DNA of 34,221 bases from Candidatus Binataceae bacterium (GTDB lineage Bacteria; Desulfobacterota; Binatia; Binatales; Binataceae), in contig JAMXLL010000170.1 in assembly GCA_024281015.1 (NCBI GenBank), positions 1 to 34,221 on the forward strand. Reading direction: 5' to 3'. This document shows positions 1 to 7,287 of the stretch, in pieces. Position numbers and translations under genes: made by a program. The notes under the pieces are model-generated. The model searched no databases. It was not told the origin of the DNA and saw only the letters and a program-made list of their open reading frames with translations. Every line of letters starts with the position of its first letter. Position 1 is the stretch's first letter.

Positions 1-964
1 TGCCGAGCGTGTCTACCAGGAGCGACACCGGTTCGGCGACACCAATGGCATAGGCGACCTGGATCTCGCAGCGGCTCGCCAATCCGGCCGCGACTACATT
101 TTTCGCTACGTAGCGGGCCATATAACAGCCCGAGCGGTCGACCTTGCTGGGGTCCTTGCCTGAAAATGCACCGCCGCCGTGCCGGCCATAGCCGCCATAC
201 GAATCAACGATAATTTTCCGGCCAGTCAGGCCACAGTCGCCATGGGGCCCGCCGACAACAAAGCTGCCCGTAGGATTTACGTGAAATATCGTCGATTTGT
301 CGAGGTATTCCACGGGAATCGTGTGTTTTATCAGTTCCTCGATGATGGCTTCCTTGATGGTCGTGTGGCCTATACCCGGACGATGCTGAGTAGACACTAC
401 GACATGAGTGACACTCACCGGACGGCCATCGACATAACGCACTGTCACCTGACTCTTGCCATCTGGCCGGAGGAAATCGATTTTCTTCTCGCGCCTCAGG
501 CGTGCCAGGTTCTCCATTAGTCGATGGGCCAGCGAAATCGGCAGCGGCATCAGTTCGGGCGTCTCATCACAGGCGAAGCCGAACATCAGGCCCTGGTCGC
601 CCGCCCCTTGCTCTTTGAATAGGCCCTCGCCTTCGGTAACCCCCTGCGAGATGTCAGGTGACTGGGGTTCGATGGCAGTCAGCACCGCGCACATGTTGCC
701 GTTGAAGCCGACCTCGTCATTGTCGTAGCCAATTTTGAGCGCCGTCTGCCTGGCAATTTTTATGAAGTCGGGACTCGCCTTGGAAGTAATCTCCCCTGCC
801 ATGACGATGAGACCGGTCTTCGCCAGCGTTTCCAATGCCACCCGCGAATTGGGATCTTGGGCCAGCAGCGCATCGAGTACTGCGTCAGAAATCTGATCGC
901 ACATCTTATCGGGATGGCCTTCGGAGACCGACTCCGAGGTAAATAAAAAATCCTTAAGTGGCAT
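1..964 (-). CDS. metK: S-adenosylmethionine synthetase (partial, C-terminus outside the window)
   Basis: Makes S-adenosylmethionine from methionine and ATP in the cytoplasm. The reading frame runs without a stop from an ATG at 964 to the left edge, giving about 321 residues of a protein normally near 385-400. The N-terminus carries the MetK signature [13 protein letters not shown], followed by [12 protein letters not shown] and, further on, [20 protein letters not shown] and [16 protein letters not shown], which are the ATP- and metal-binding blocks of the family. AAGGAG lies 9 nt upstream of the ATG and supports this start. It follows the HPr gene on the same strand after a 208-nt spacer, so it may be the last gene of that unit or have its own promoter. 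I recognised no SAM or SAH riboswitch in the spacer. Confidence 0.97.
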   Translation of the reverse strand, partial: MPLKDFLFTSESVSEGHPDKMCDQISDAVLDALLAQDPNSRVALETLAKTGLIVMAGEITSKASPDFIKIARQTALKIGYDNDEVGFNGNMCAVLTAIEPQSPDISQGVTEGEGLFKEQGAGDQGLMFGFACDETPELMPLPISLAHRLMENLARLRREKKIDFLRPDGKSQVTVRYVDGRPVSVTHVVVSTQHRPGIGHTTIKEAIIEELIKHTIPVEYLDKSTIFHVNPTGSFVVGGPHGDCGLTGRKIIVDSYGGYGRHGGGAFSGKDPSKVDRSGCYMARYVAKNVVAAGLASRCEIQVAYAIGVAEPVSLLVDTLG

Positions 965-1065
965 TTACGACGACTCCTTGAAAACGTCTCTGCGTAGGAT
1001 GGATTGACTGAGGTCCGTGGGGCTTGACTGCGCGCAATTGCTGTCCGCTTAGTGTCTCGCCCAAG

Positions 1066-1071
1066 CTTATA
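1066..1071 (-). promoter_or_regulatory. Candidate -10 element in the metK leader
   Basis: On the minus strand this reads TATAAG, five of six matches to the sigma-70 -10 consensus, about 100 nt before the metK ATG. The -35 region 17 bp upstream (TAGCTA) is poor, and a better -35-like TTGACC at 1113-1118 is too far away. It suggests metK can be transcribed separately from the HPr gene, but the call is weak. Confidence 0.3.
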
Positions 1072-1172
1072 CTCTGTATGTGGCGCTATAGCTAATCGTG
1101 AAATGCCGGTCTGGTCAAGAATTTATCGCATTTTGGCCGCAGTAGGGGCTGCGAGGCTAAACGGCAGTCGCC

Positions 1173-1445
1173 TTATTCCTCGCCGAAACGCGACTCGAAC
1201 AGGGATTTGAGGGCGGACAGCGCTTCCTGAGCATCGCTGCCCTCGGCGCGAACCTTGAGCTTGGTTCCCATCCCGGCTCCCAGCATCATCAGACTGGTGA
1301 CGCTGCGCGCGTTGACCTCCTGCGTACCATTGGACAGCGTCACCGCCGAACTGAATTGCCGGAGCGCCTGGGCGAGCGTCGACGCAGCCCTGAGATGAAG
1401 TCCAAGCCGGTTTTTGATTTCCAGAGTAGTTTCCGTCGCGTCCAC
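1173..1445 (-). CDS. HPr family phosphocarrier protein
   Basis: A 90-residue HPr-fold protein. HPr relays phosphate from enzyme I (from PEP) to EIIA proteins through an active-site histidine. That histidine is visible as H17 in NRLGLHLRAAS, and S48 in NARSVTSLMML matches the regulatory serine phosphorylated by HPr kinase. The proline usually following the arginine of GLHARPA is an alanine here. The start is GTG at 1445; no strong ribosome site precedes it. It lies 91 nt downstream of the DHH phosphoesterase gene and upstream of metK. No enzyme I, EIIA or HPr kinase is in the window, so a regulatory (PTS-Ntr-like) role is more likely than sugar import, but that is inference. Confidence 0.9.
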   Translation of the reverse strand: MDATETTLEIKNRLGLHLRAASTLAQALRQFSSAVTLSNGTQEVNARSVTSLMMLGAGMGTKLKVRAEGSDAQEALSALKSLFESRFGEE

Positions 1446-1474
1446 GGATCTTACGATAAACGCTGCAAGCCGGC

Positions 1475-1505
1475 TGGTAAACGCTCCGGGAGGAGCGAAC
1501 TACCA
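1475..1505 (-). other. Stem-loop in the spacer between the DHH gene and HPr
   Basis: TGGTA (1475-1479) pairs with TACCA (1501-1505) and CGCTCC (1482-1487) pairs with GGAGCG (1492-1497), separated by a small internal loop. This gives an 11-bp helix with a four-base loop. It lies wholly in the 91-nt spacer and is not followed by a T-tract on either strand, so it is not a classic terminator. mRNA processing, stability or attenuation are possible roles. Confidence 0.5.
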
Positions 1506-1536
1506 GGCAAGCGCTCGCGCGTTACGACCCCTTGAT

Positions 1537-2586
1537 TCAGGCACTGCGGGAACCAGCGGCTTGAATGCGGCCGTTGCCGGTGTCCGCCTCACCAAGAATT
1601 CCTCTGGCGAACAATTCTCGCAGACGATGTTGGAGGTCACCCTTTCGTCTGACCCGCTCTCGCTCTGCCCATTTGCTCATCGGGATGATGGCCTTGGCCA
1701 TGTTGCGATGCCCCCCGGCGTTGCCGATATCGCCGAAGAGCCGCTTGACCAGCTCACCGGCGTTGGCGCGCCCCAGGCCATGATTGCGGACGGCGATAAC
1801 CAGGTTCGGTCCCAGCTTGCCGGCGATAGCAACCCATTGCACACCCTCGAACTGGAGGCAGAAATCCGCGATTTGCACGATCAGATCGTCACGTTCGACC
1901 TCTCCCAAGTAAATGGCGATTAAGCCGTCGCGGATCTCCAGCCGCTTCATTGCGTGAGACAATGTGCGCGCGAACTGGATCGGCAATTCCGGACGGTCGA
2001 TTTGCCGCAGGAGATGGTAATTAGCCAAAGGATAGAGATGAACGAAGGCCTGGATATCGTTCTCTGTGACGCGGCGCGACAATCCCAAGGTGTCGCTGCG
2101 GATGCCATACATCAGCGCAGTCGCGAGCCGCTCGCTGATTCGCTCCTCGGCCGTCACTAGATACTCGGTCATGATGGTGGCCGTAGCACCATACCCCACA
2201 CGAATATCCTCAAACGGTGAGACACCGACCTGGTAACCCGGGTGATGATCGATAACGATATCCGCCCGCGGTAGCTTGCCTCCGAAATAAGCCGGCTCAA
2301 CATCTACCATCGCGATCTTGTCGTAGCTGCGCAATTCTTCGATGTCGGCGGGCGCTACCTCGATCTCCAGCAGGTGCGCCATCGTCAGATTTTCCGGACG
2401 AGTGACGGGGGTGAAGGCAAAAATGGGCGTGGTCTGCTTATTGCGCCCAAGCAAGGCGCGTAGGGCAATTGCGCTCGACATCGCGTCGGGATCGGGGTCG
2501 TCTTGCAAAACGACGGCGATCCGGTCGCTTTCGGCAATGAGGGCGCGAAGCTCCTTAATTTTCTGGCGCGTGAGTGCGTGATCCAT
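1537..2586 (-). CDS. DHH-family phosphoesterase (NrnA/RecJ-like)
   Basis: A 349-residue DHH/DHHA1 protein, probably a manganese-dependent phosphodiesterase acting on very short RNAs, cyclic-dinucleotide breakdown products or pAp. Metal-binding motifs in order are DPDPDAMSS (30-38), DVEP (95-98), DHHP (113-116) and GIRSDT (161-166). The DHHA1 substrate motif GGHRNMA is at 291-297. The first motif has Q28-D-D-P-D where NrnA proteins have H-x-N-P-D, as in a known DHH subgroup. I chose the ATG at 2586; an in-frame TTG at 2646 would add 20 residues. Neither has a good ribosome site, and a strong hairpin sits 6 nt before the ATG. It is followed on the same strand by HPr and metK. The exact substrate cannot be read from the sequence. 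Confidence 0.88.
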   Translation of the reverse strand: MDHALTRQKIKELRALIAESDRIAVVLQDDPDPDAMSSAIALRALLGRNKQTTPIFAFTPVTRPENLTMAHLLEIEVAPADIEELRSYDKIAMVDVEPAYFGGKLPRADIVIDHHPGYQVGVSPFEDIRVGYGATATIMTEYLVTAEERISERLATALMYGIRSDTLGLSRRVTENDIQAFVHLYPLANYHLLRQIDRPELPIQFARTLSHAMKRLEIRDGLIAIYLGEVERDDLIVQIADFCLQFEGVQWVAIAGKLGPNLVIAVRNHGLGRANAGELVKRLFGDIGNAGGHRNMAKAIIPMSKWAERERVRRKGDLQHRLRELFARGILGEADTGNGRIQAAGSRSA

Positions 2587-2592
2587 AGAAAT

Positions 2593-2626
2593 CGGACCGG
2601 AGCGGTTTTTCGGAAAACCGGGTCCG
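2593..2626 (-). promoter_or_regulatory. Strong hairpin directly upstream of the DHH gene start
   Basis: CGGACC (2593-2598) pairs with GGTCCG (2621-2626) and CGGTTTT (2603-2609) pairs with AAAACCG (2614-2620). The loop is TCGG and there is one 4-nt bulge (2599-2602). This makes 13 perfect base pairs, ending 6 nt from the ATG at 2586, where a ribosome site would be expected. It may control translation, or be coding if the TTG at 2646 is the true start. Confidence 0.5.
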
Positions 2627-2773
2627 AAGGCCTTTACACAAGCCAACGCCGACCCTTCATTCAGCGCTGCTCTCGATTAGACTGAAAACTCATCGAATTT
2701 GCCCTAGCATAGAGCAAAGAAGCTCCTCAATCTTGTAGACTGTCCAGTATCCCGCGTTTGACCTACCGGTTCA

Positions 2774-2983
2774 ATGGAAAACAAATGCGAAATCTGCCGG
2801 CGGTCCACAAGCCAGTGGCTTCTTAGAATAACCGTGGAGGACGCCGCCGGATATGCCGAGACTGCTCACATATGCGCCAATTGTGGCGTAAAACTGCGCC
2901 TCGCTTCTGAGCGCACACGGGACCTGCAGATAGACCCATGGATGCATGAAGCTGTGGCGCGAGTGCTCAGGGGCCGTGATTGA
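2774..2983 (+). CDS. Small four-cysteine, probably zinc-binding protein
   Basis: A 69-residue protein with two CxxC knuckles, C5/C8 (CEIC) and C34/C37 (CANC). That is enough to bind one structural zinc in a zinc-ribbon or treble-clef fold. The rest is charged and ends in a predicted helix (DPWMHEAVARVLRG). I do not recognise a family. It is divergent from the DHH gene and lies 38 nt upstream of the class I lysyl-tRNA synthetase gene on the same strand, so the two are probably co-transcribed. Possible roles are RNA binding or regulation. The call as a real gene rests on the paired CxxC motifs and the position. Confidence 0.65.
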   Translation: MENKCEICRRSTSQWLLRITVEDAAGYAETAHICANCGVKLRLASERTRDLQIDPWMHEAVARVLRGRD

Positions 2984-3021
2984 CAGAGACAGGACCGTCT
3001 AGCAGAAAAGGCACTTAGGCA

Positions 3022-4617
3022 ATGTCATCAACTCCCCAGTCTCATTCATCATTGGACCTATGGCCCTACGAAGAGGCGCGTAAGCTGGCTGAGCGCGTTC
3101 GCCACTACGAGGCTCAGCGGCCAGTAATCTTCGAAAGCGGCTTCGGCCCTTCCGGTCTCCCGCACCTGGGCACGATGTGCGAAGTGCTGCGTCCTTCGTA
3201 CGTACGGCATGCCTTCGAGGTACTCGGCGAAATTCACCCGGCGCGGCTGATTGTGTTTATCGATGACATGGACGGACTGCGAAAAGTGCCCGAGAACATC
3301 CCGAACCGCGAGGCTATTACGCCTTACCTCGGCCACCCTGTCTGCCGGATACCAGACCCCTTCAATCACTGCCACGACAGCTTCGCCTCTCACATGGTGG
3401 CACTGCTTAGAACCTTTCTCGAGCCGGTCGAAGTCGAATATGAGCTTTTACGAGCGAGCGAGATGTATGCGAGCGGCCGGTTCGACGAAGGCCTGCGGCG
3501 TATAATTGAGAACTACCAGCAGATTAGCGATATCGTGACGCCGACCCTGCGTGAGGAGAATCGCTCCGGATGGTCGCCGATTATGCCGCTCTGCCCCCGA
3601 TGCGGTCAGATAAACTCGACGTTGGTGACTGCCTGTCATGGCGAGCGCGCGGCTGTCGAGTTTTCGTGCCAACGAAGTTTTGGGGGAGCACATGGCTGCG
3701 GCTTTATTGGCGAGCAATCGATTCTCCGAGGGCTGGCCAAAGTGCAATGGAAAGTTGACTGGGCACTGCGGTGGTACATGCTCAAGGTTGATTATGAGTT
3801 GTACGGCAAGGACCTGATCGACTCGGCCAGGCTGTCCGGCCAGATCTTGCGGCTGCTGGGAGGGAAACCGCCACTGGGATTCCCGTTTGAAATGTACCTG
3901 GATGAGCAAGGGCACAAGGTTTCCAAATCTATCGGTCGGGGGATTGGCGTCGAGCAATGGCGGCGGTATGCACCAATTGAAGTGCTCAAGTATTTCCTCA
4001 TTCTGAATCCGCGGCGTGCGCGTAAACTATTCCTGCAAGCTATTCCCCAATACGTAGACGAGTACCTGATGGCGCTGCGCGAATGGGCTCCGGCGGATGC
4101 AGCAGCGCGGCGCAACTCACCGCTGGAATTCGTTCTGCAGAGCGGCAGCGCCCGCTCGTTTAATTCAACCATCAGTTTCGGCCTGTTGATGAATCTCGTG
4201 CCGGCGGTCAGTAGCTCTAATCGCGAATTGTTGTGGAGCTACGTCATCAGTTACGACCCGCAGATAGCCGACGATCCGGATACCGAAAAACTCACCCGCA
4301 CCTTGCTTGAATGCGCACTCAATTTCTATCGAGACTTCATCGAACCAGCCAAAATCACGTATACGCCGGCCACTTCTGAGCACCCGCAGCTCCGCGCGCT
4401 GAGCGATTGGCTCGACGCAAACCGCTCCGCTTCAGCCGAGGAAATTGAGAAGCAGATTTATGACTTCGGCCGGCAGCATTACGATAAGCCCGGTAATATT
4501 TTTCCGCTGTTGTACAGGGTACTGCTGGGGCAGGACCGCGGCCCCCGCCTCGGCCCCTTTATCCGGCTGGCGACCCCGGAGAGAATCGCGTCCGTCCTGC
4601 GCAGTCATCCGGCATGA
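3022..4617 (+). CDS. lysS: Class I lysyl-tRNA synthetase
   Basis: Charges tRNA-Lys with lysine through a class I (Rossmann-fold) catalytic domain, the type typical of archaea and found in a minority of bacteria, unrelated to the usual class II LysRS. The ATP-binding HIGH-like motif is HLGT at 47-51 within FGPSGLPHLGTM. The KMSKS loop is KVSKS at 299-303. A zinc-finger-like CPRCG occurs at 191-195 with further cysteines at 205, 216 and 226. The length of 531 residues is normal for class I LysRS. AAAAGG lies about 10 nt before the ATG. The gene follows a small zinc protein and is closed by a probable terminator at 4632-4657. Whether the genome also has a class II enzyme cannot be seen here. Confidence 0.93.
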   Translation: MSSTPQSHSSLDLWPYEEARKLAERVRHYEAQRPVIFESGFGPSGLPHLGTMCEVLRPSYVRHAFEVLGEIHPARLIVFIDDMDGLRKVPENIPNREAITPYLGHPVCRIPDPFNHCHDSFASHMVALLRTFLEPVEVEYELLRASEMYASGRFDEGLRRIIENYQQISDIVTPTLREENRSGWSPIMPLCPRCGQINSTLVTACHGERAAVEFSCQRSFGGAHGCGFIGEQSILRGLAKVQWKVDWALRWYMLKVDYELYGKDLIDSARLSGQILRLLGGKPPLGFPFEMYLDEQGHKVSKSIGRGIGVEQWRRYAPIEVLKYFLILNPRRARKLFLQAIPQYVDEYLMALREWAPADAAARRNSPLEFVLQSGSARSFNSTISFGLLMNLVPAVSSSNRELLWSYVISYDPQIADDPDTEKLTRTLLECALNFYRDFIEPAKITYTPATSEHPQLRALSDWLDANRSASAEEIEKQIYDFGRQHYDKPGNIFPLLYRVLLGQDRGPRLGPFIRLATPERIASVLRSHPA

Positions 4618-4631
4618 TTACATTCCGCATC

Positions 4632-4657
4632 CCCGAGTGGCCACCGGGTCCTTTTTT
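4632..4657 (+). terminator. Probable intrinsic terminator of lysS
   Basis: CCCG...CGGG arms enclose a short GT/AC extension with a GGCC loop (six pairs, one bulged A). TCC and a run of six T follow immediately. It lies 15 nt after the lysS stop, in the gap convergent with the SDR gene. Confidence 0.6.
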
Positions 4658-4727
4658 GGTTTGAGAATTGACGAGTGATGTCCGGCCCAGTTCGGGCTCT
4701 GCCGGCGCCACTGTGCGGGCTCCCATC

Positions 4728-5507
4728 TCAGGCGTTTCTGATGGTCAAGCCACCGTCGACCGGAATTATTGCTCCTGTTATGTAAGATGCCGCGGGCAAG
4801 CAGAGGCTGAACGTGATGTGGGCAACTTCTTCCGGGTAGCCGTATCGCTTCAAGGCCGTGCGGCGGCGGGCGAAAATTTCCTTGTGCTGCTCTGGAATGG
4901 AATCGGTCAGCCCTGTACGTATCGGGCCGGGGCAGATACAATTCACCGTGATTCCTTCCGGGCCCAGGTCAACGGCCAGGGCTCGGGTTAGTCCCGTTAC
5001 TGCGGTCTTTGCCACCACATAGGGCGTATCGCCCGGCGTTGCACCGAGCGCTTCGGTGGAAGCGATATTGACGATCCGCGCGGCGTCGGATTTCCGGAGA
5101 AACGGCAGAGCGGCCCGAATCAGGAGCTGTTGTGCCGTGAGCAATCCAGCGAGCGCCCGTTCCCAGGTCTGGTCAAACCGTTCGTCGTCGAGCGGGCGGA
5201 AAGCGCCGAAACCGGCGTTGTTGATCAGAATGTCAAGCCGGCCAAACCGGTCGGCAACTTCTGCTACGACCCGCTTAATCTCGGGCGCGTCAAACACGTC
5301 GAGGTGCCAGCCTTCGGCCCTGCCTGCCTCCGCCTGGATCTCTGCAACCACACTGTCGAGTCCAGCCTGATTGATATCGGTAACGGCCACTAACGCACCT
5401 TCCTGTGCGAACAGATTAGCGGTTGCGCGCCCCATTCCGCTTGCTGCACCCGTGACCAATACGGCGCGTCCCTTGACTGAACGGTCGAGCTTCCTGATAG
5501 GTTCCAC
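4728..5507 (-). CDS. SDR-family NAD(P)-dependent oxidoreductase
   Basis: A 259-residue classical short-chain dehydrogenase, cytoplasmic, oxidising or reducing an alcohol/ketone pair. The cofactor loop is TGAASGMG at 19-26, the structural NNAG is at 96-99, and the catalytic residues are S150, Y163 and K167 (YVVAK). The C-terminus ends in the common ITGAIIPVDGG. The D44 of AVTDIN after the second strand favours NAD over NADP. The start is GTG at 5507, supported by GGAG 5 nt upstream. It lies 79 nt downstream of an MFS transporter on the same strand, so import and first oxidation of one substrate is a reasonable guess. The substrate is unknown. Confidence 0.92.
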   Translation of the reverse strand: MEPIRKLDRSVKGRAVLVTGAASGMGRATANLFAQEGALVAVTDINQAGLDSVVAEIQAEAGRAEGWHLDVFDAPEIKRVVAEVADRFGRLDILINNAGFGAFRPLDDERFDQTWERALAGLLTAQQLLIRAALPFLRKSDAARIVNIASTEALGATPGDTPYVVAKTAVTGLTRALAVDLGPEGITVNCICPGPIRTGLTDSIPEQHKEIFARRRTALKRYGYPEEVAHITFSLCLPAASYITGAIIPVDGGLTIRNA

Positions 5508-5586
5508 GTTTGCTCCTTCAGATTATTAGCGGCGAATGGAATCCAGTCTGGCCGGTGGCGCCCTGTGCAAATGCTCCTAAGCGTCG

Positions 5587-6876
5587 CTACGAGGTCTGTG
5601 GACGGACTTCACCGACCAGCGCAATCCCGGCCGCGCGCGGCGCTGCGCATAGGAAAGAGGCCCCGGCGCCAACCACACAAATCATCCCGCATAGTTCATA
5701 GCCGGCGTTGTAACTGCCGGTCACGTCAGTCATCCAGCCCACCAGTTGCGGACCTACAAAGAGTCCGAGCGTCAGGGCGAAGCCGAGCCATCCGAACAGC
5801 GTACCAAACCGCTTGAGACCGAGCGTTTCGGCTGTCAGCAATGGGCCAAGCGCCACCGGCGATGCTCCCGCGATACCGACAATCGTCAGCCACAAGACCA
5901 GCATCGCCGGCTCCGCCGCATTGAGCAGGATCGGGACCGAGACCGCAATCATGGCGAATCCAATGGCCAGGGCATTCTTTCCGCCGATTCGATCACCCAG
6001 CGCCCCCATCGCAACTTTGCCAACTGCGGCCATTCCCAACACGATGCTGACGACCAGTGTCGCCGCGCGCAGGCTATAATGGAGTCCTTCGAGAAATGCC
6101 ACCAGATGATGGAAGGTGCCCCCGGCCGCAAGTCCGAACGACATCTCCGCGATAGCCAGCATCCAGAAGGCGCGCGTCCTCAGCGCTTCCCCGACCTCGT
6201 AGCCCGGCAGTTGATCCACCTGGACCGCAACCGACTGAGAACCTGTGCTCGCTGGACGCGTACGCACCACTAACAGCAATAAGGGAATTACCAACAGAAC
6301 AACCGGCACTGCTACAGTGAAATATCCCGCTCGCCAGCCATGCGAGGCAATTACCGTACCTACGCTAAACGTCATCGCCATGCCACCCGATTCCATGCCG
6401 AAGGTCACCAGGCCGAGTGCCATCCCGCGGCGGTCGGGAAACCAATTTACGATGACCAGAGACGCGGCCAGCCACGTGGCTGCGCCAAGCCCAATCCCCA
6501 TCAGGATCACGGAGCCCAATAGCGTCCCGAACGCATGAGAGTTGCTGGCGCCGAGCAACCCGAGAAGGGCCAGGATCGCGCCAGTGCCCATCACCCAGCG
6601 CGCTTCGATGCGATCGAGCAGCCATCCGGCGAGCGGGGCCGAAATTCCTATTGCCAGCGACAATCCGCCGATGATCGAACCGACCCGCGCATGGCTCCAG
6701 CCAAATGCCTTGAGCAATGCCGCAAGGAAGATTGGCCCGGTGTTGTAGCCACCGCCCCAGAGAAAAAACAACGCGATGAACAAACTGGCGGCTACGGCCC
6801 ATGCCTGGCGGTTGTACATGCCGTACGTGGAAGCTTGATCACTTCGGCTGGCCACCGCTTCGCCTGGATTTTCCAT
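5587..6876 (-). CDS. MFS transporter (monocarboxylate/oxalate-formate type)
   Basis: A 429-residue inner-membrane carrier with about twelve hydrophobic segments. Features match the MCT/OFA branch of the major facilitator superfamily: the loop motif GWLLDRIEARWVMGTG between helices 2 and 3, and NWFPDRRGMALGLVTFGMESGG around helices 4-5, typical of carriers for small carboxylates. I chose the ATG at 6876 because a strong GGAGG sits 4 nt before it. An upstream ATG at 6912 in the same frame has no such site. It is transcribed with the SDR gene and away from the amidase operon. Substrate inferred only at the level of a small organic acid. Confidence 0.9.
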   Translation of the reverse strand: MENPGEAVASRSDQASTYGMYNRQAWAVAASLFIALFFLWGGGYNTGPIFLAALLKAFGWSHARVGSIIGGLSLAIGISAPLAGWLLDRIEARWVMGTGAILALLGLLGASNSHAFGTLLGSVILMGIGLGAATWLAASLVIVNWFPDRRGMALGLVTFGMESGGMAMTFSVGTVIASHGWRAGYFTVAVPVVLLVIPLLLLVVRTRPASTGSQSVAVQVDQLPGYEVGEALRTRAFWMLAIAEMSFGLAAGGTFHHLVAFLEGLHYSLRAATLVVSIVLGMAAVGKVAMGALGDRIGGKNALAIGFAMIAVSVPILLNAAEPAMLVLWLTIVGIAGASPVALGPLLTAETLGLKRFGTLFGWLGFALTLGLFVGPQLVGWMTDVTGSYNAGYELCGMICVVGAGASFLCAAPRAAGIALVGEVRPQTS

Positions 6877-6977
6877 ATTGCCTCCTTCAATGCGGTGAGA
6901 TTGTTCGCGCATGAGGACAGCTCATTGGTTTAAAGCGGATGATGAGCCCTGCGCCGCAAAACGTCAAAGGCCATAAA

Positions 6978-6993
6978 CCGGGAATTGTCCCGG
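6978..6993. other. Perfect short hairpin in the MFS/amidase divergent region
   Basis: CCGGGA-attg-TCCCGG, a perfect six-pair palindrome 73 nt before the AtzG-like start and about 100 nt before the MFS start. It could be an operator for either divergent unit. No regulator gene lies beside it. The remaining spacer (6877-7065) has no promoter I would defend. Confidence 0.35.
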
Positions 6994-7065
6994 CGGTGAG
7001 TTGACGCCGCAGCAAACTCAAGCGCAGTCTCTTTCCCATAGTGCTCACAAAGCAGGAGAACGGCT

Positions 7066-7287
7066 ATGGATGCAAAACAGCTAATCGCCGCCAGGCTGGC
7101 CGAATGGAACCTGACGTTGAGCGATTCGGAACTCGAACAACTTGTTCCCGCGTACCAGCGATTGGTGGGCTGGCAATCGCTGCTCGAAGACATGCTGCGT
7201 TCGCGTAATATCGCGCCTGGCATGAGTTTTCCCGAGAGCGAGCCAATTACGATCGTCGCGCTCGACCGTAAAGGAGGCCCTCGATGA
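7066..7287 (+). CDS. AtzG-like (GatC-like) small subunit preceding an amidase
   Basis: A 73-residue helical protein ending in a short ESEPITIVALDR tail. The size, the two-helix pattern and a conserved-looking EP near the C-terminus resemble AtzG/DUF4089 and GatC, small proteins that wrap around amidase-signature enzymes. An AGGAG site lies 8 nt before the ATG. Its last codons contain the AAAGGAGG ribosome site of the amidase, and its stop overlaps the amidase ATG (ATGA), so the two are translated together, as expected for a heteromer. The family call rests on context and pattern, not on a diagnostic motif. Confidence 0.6.
   Translation: MDAKQLIAARLAEWNLTLSDSELEQLVPAYQRLVGWQSLLEDMLRSRNIAPGMSFPESEPITIVALDRKGGPR

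Noticed and set aside
965-1172. SAM or SAH riboswitch in the metK leader
   Set aside because: The region before metK is a natural place for one, but I could not match any SAM-I/II/IV or SAH consensus core by eye. A covariance-model search would decide.
5746-6273. Long plus-strand frame opposite the MFS gene
   Set aside because: It is the complement of a clear membrane carrier and is rich in Arg, His and Gln as antisense frames usually are. The same applies to frames opposite lysS, glpD and the epimerase.
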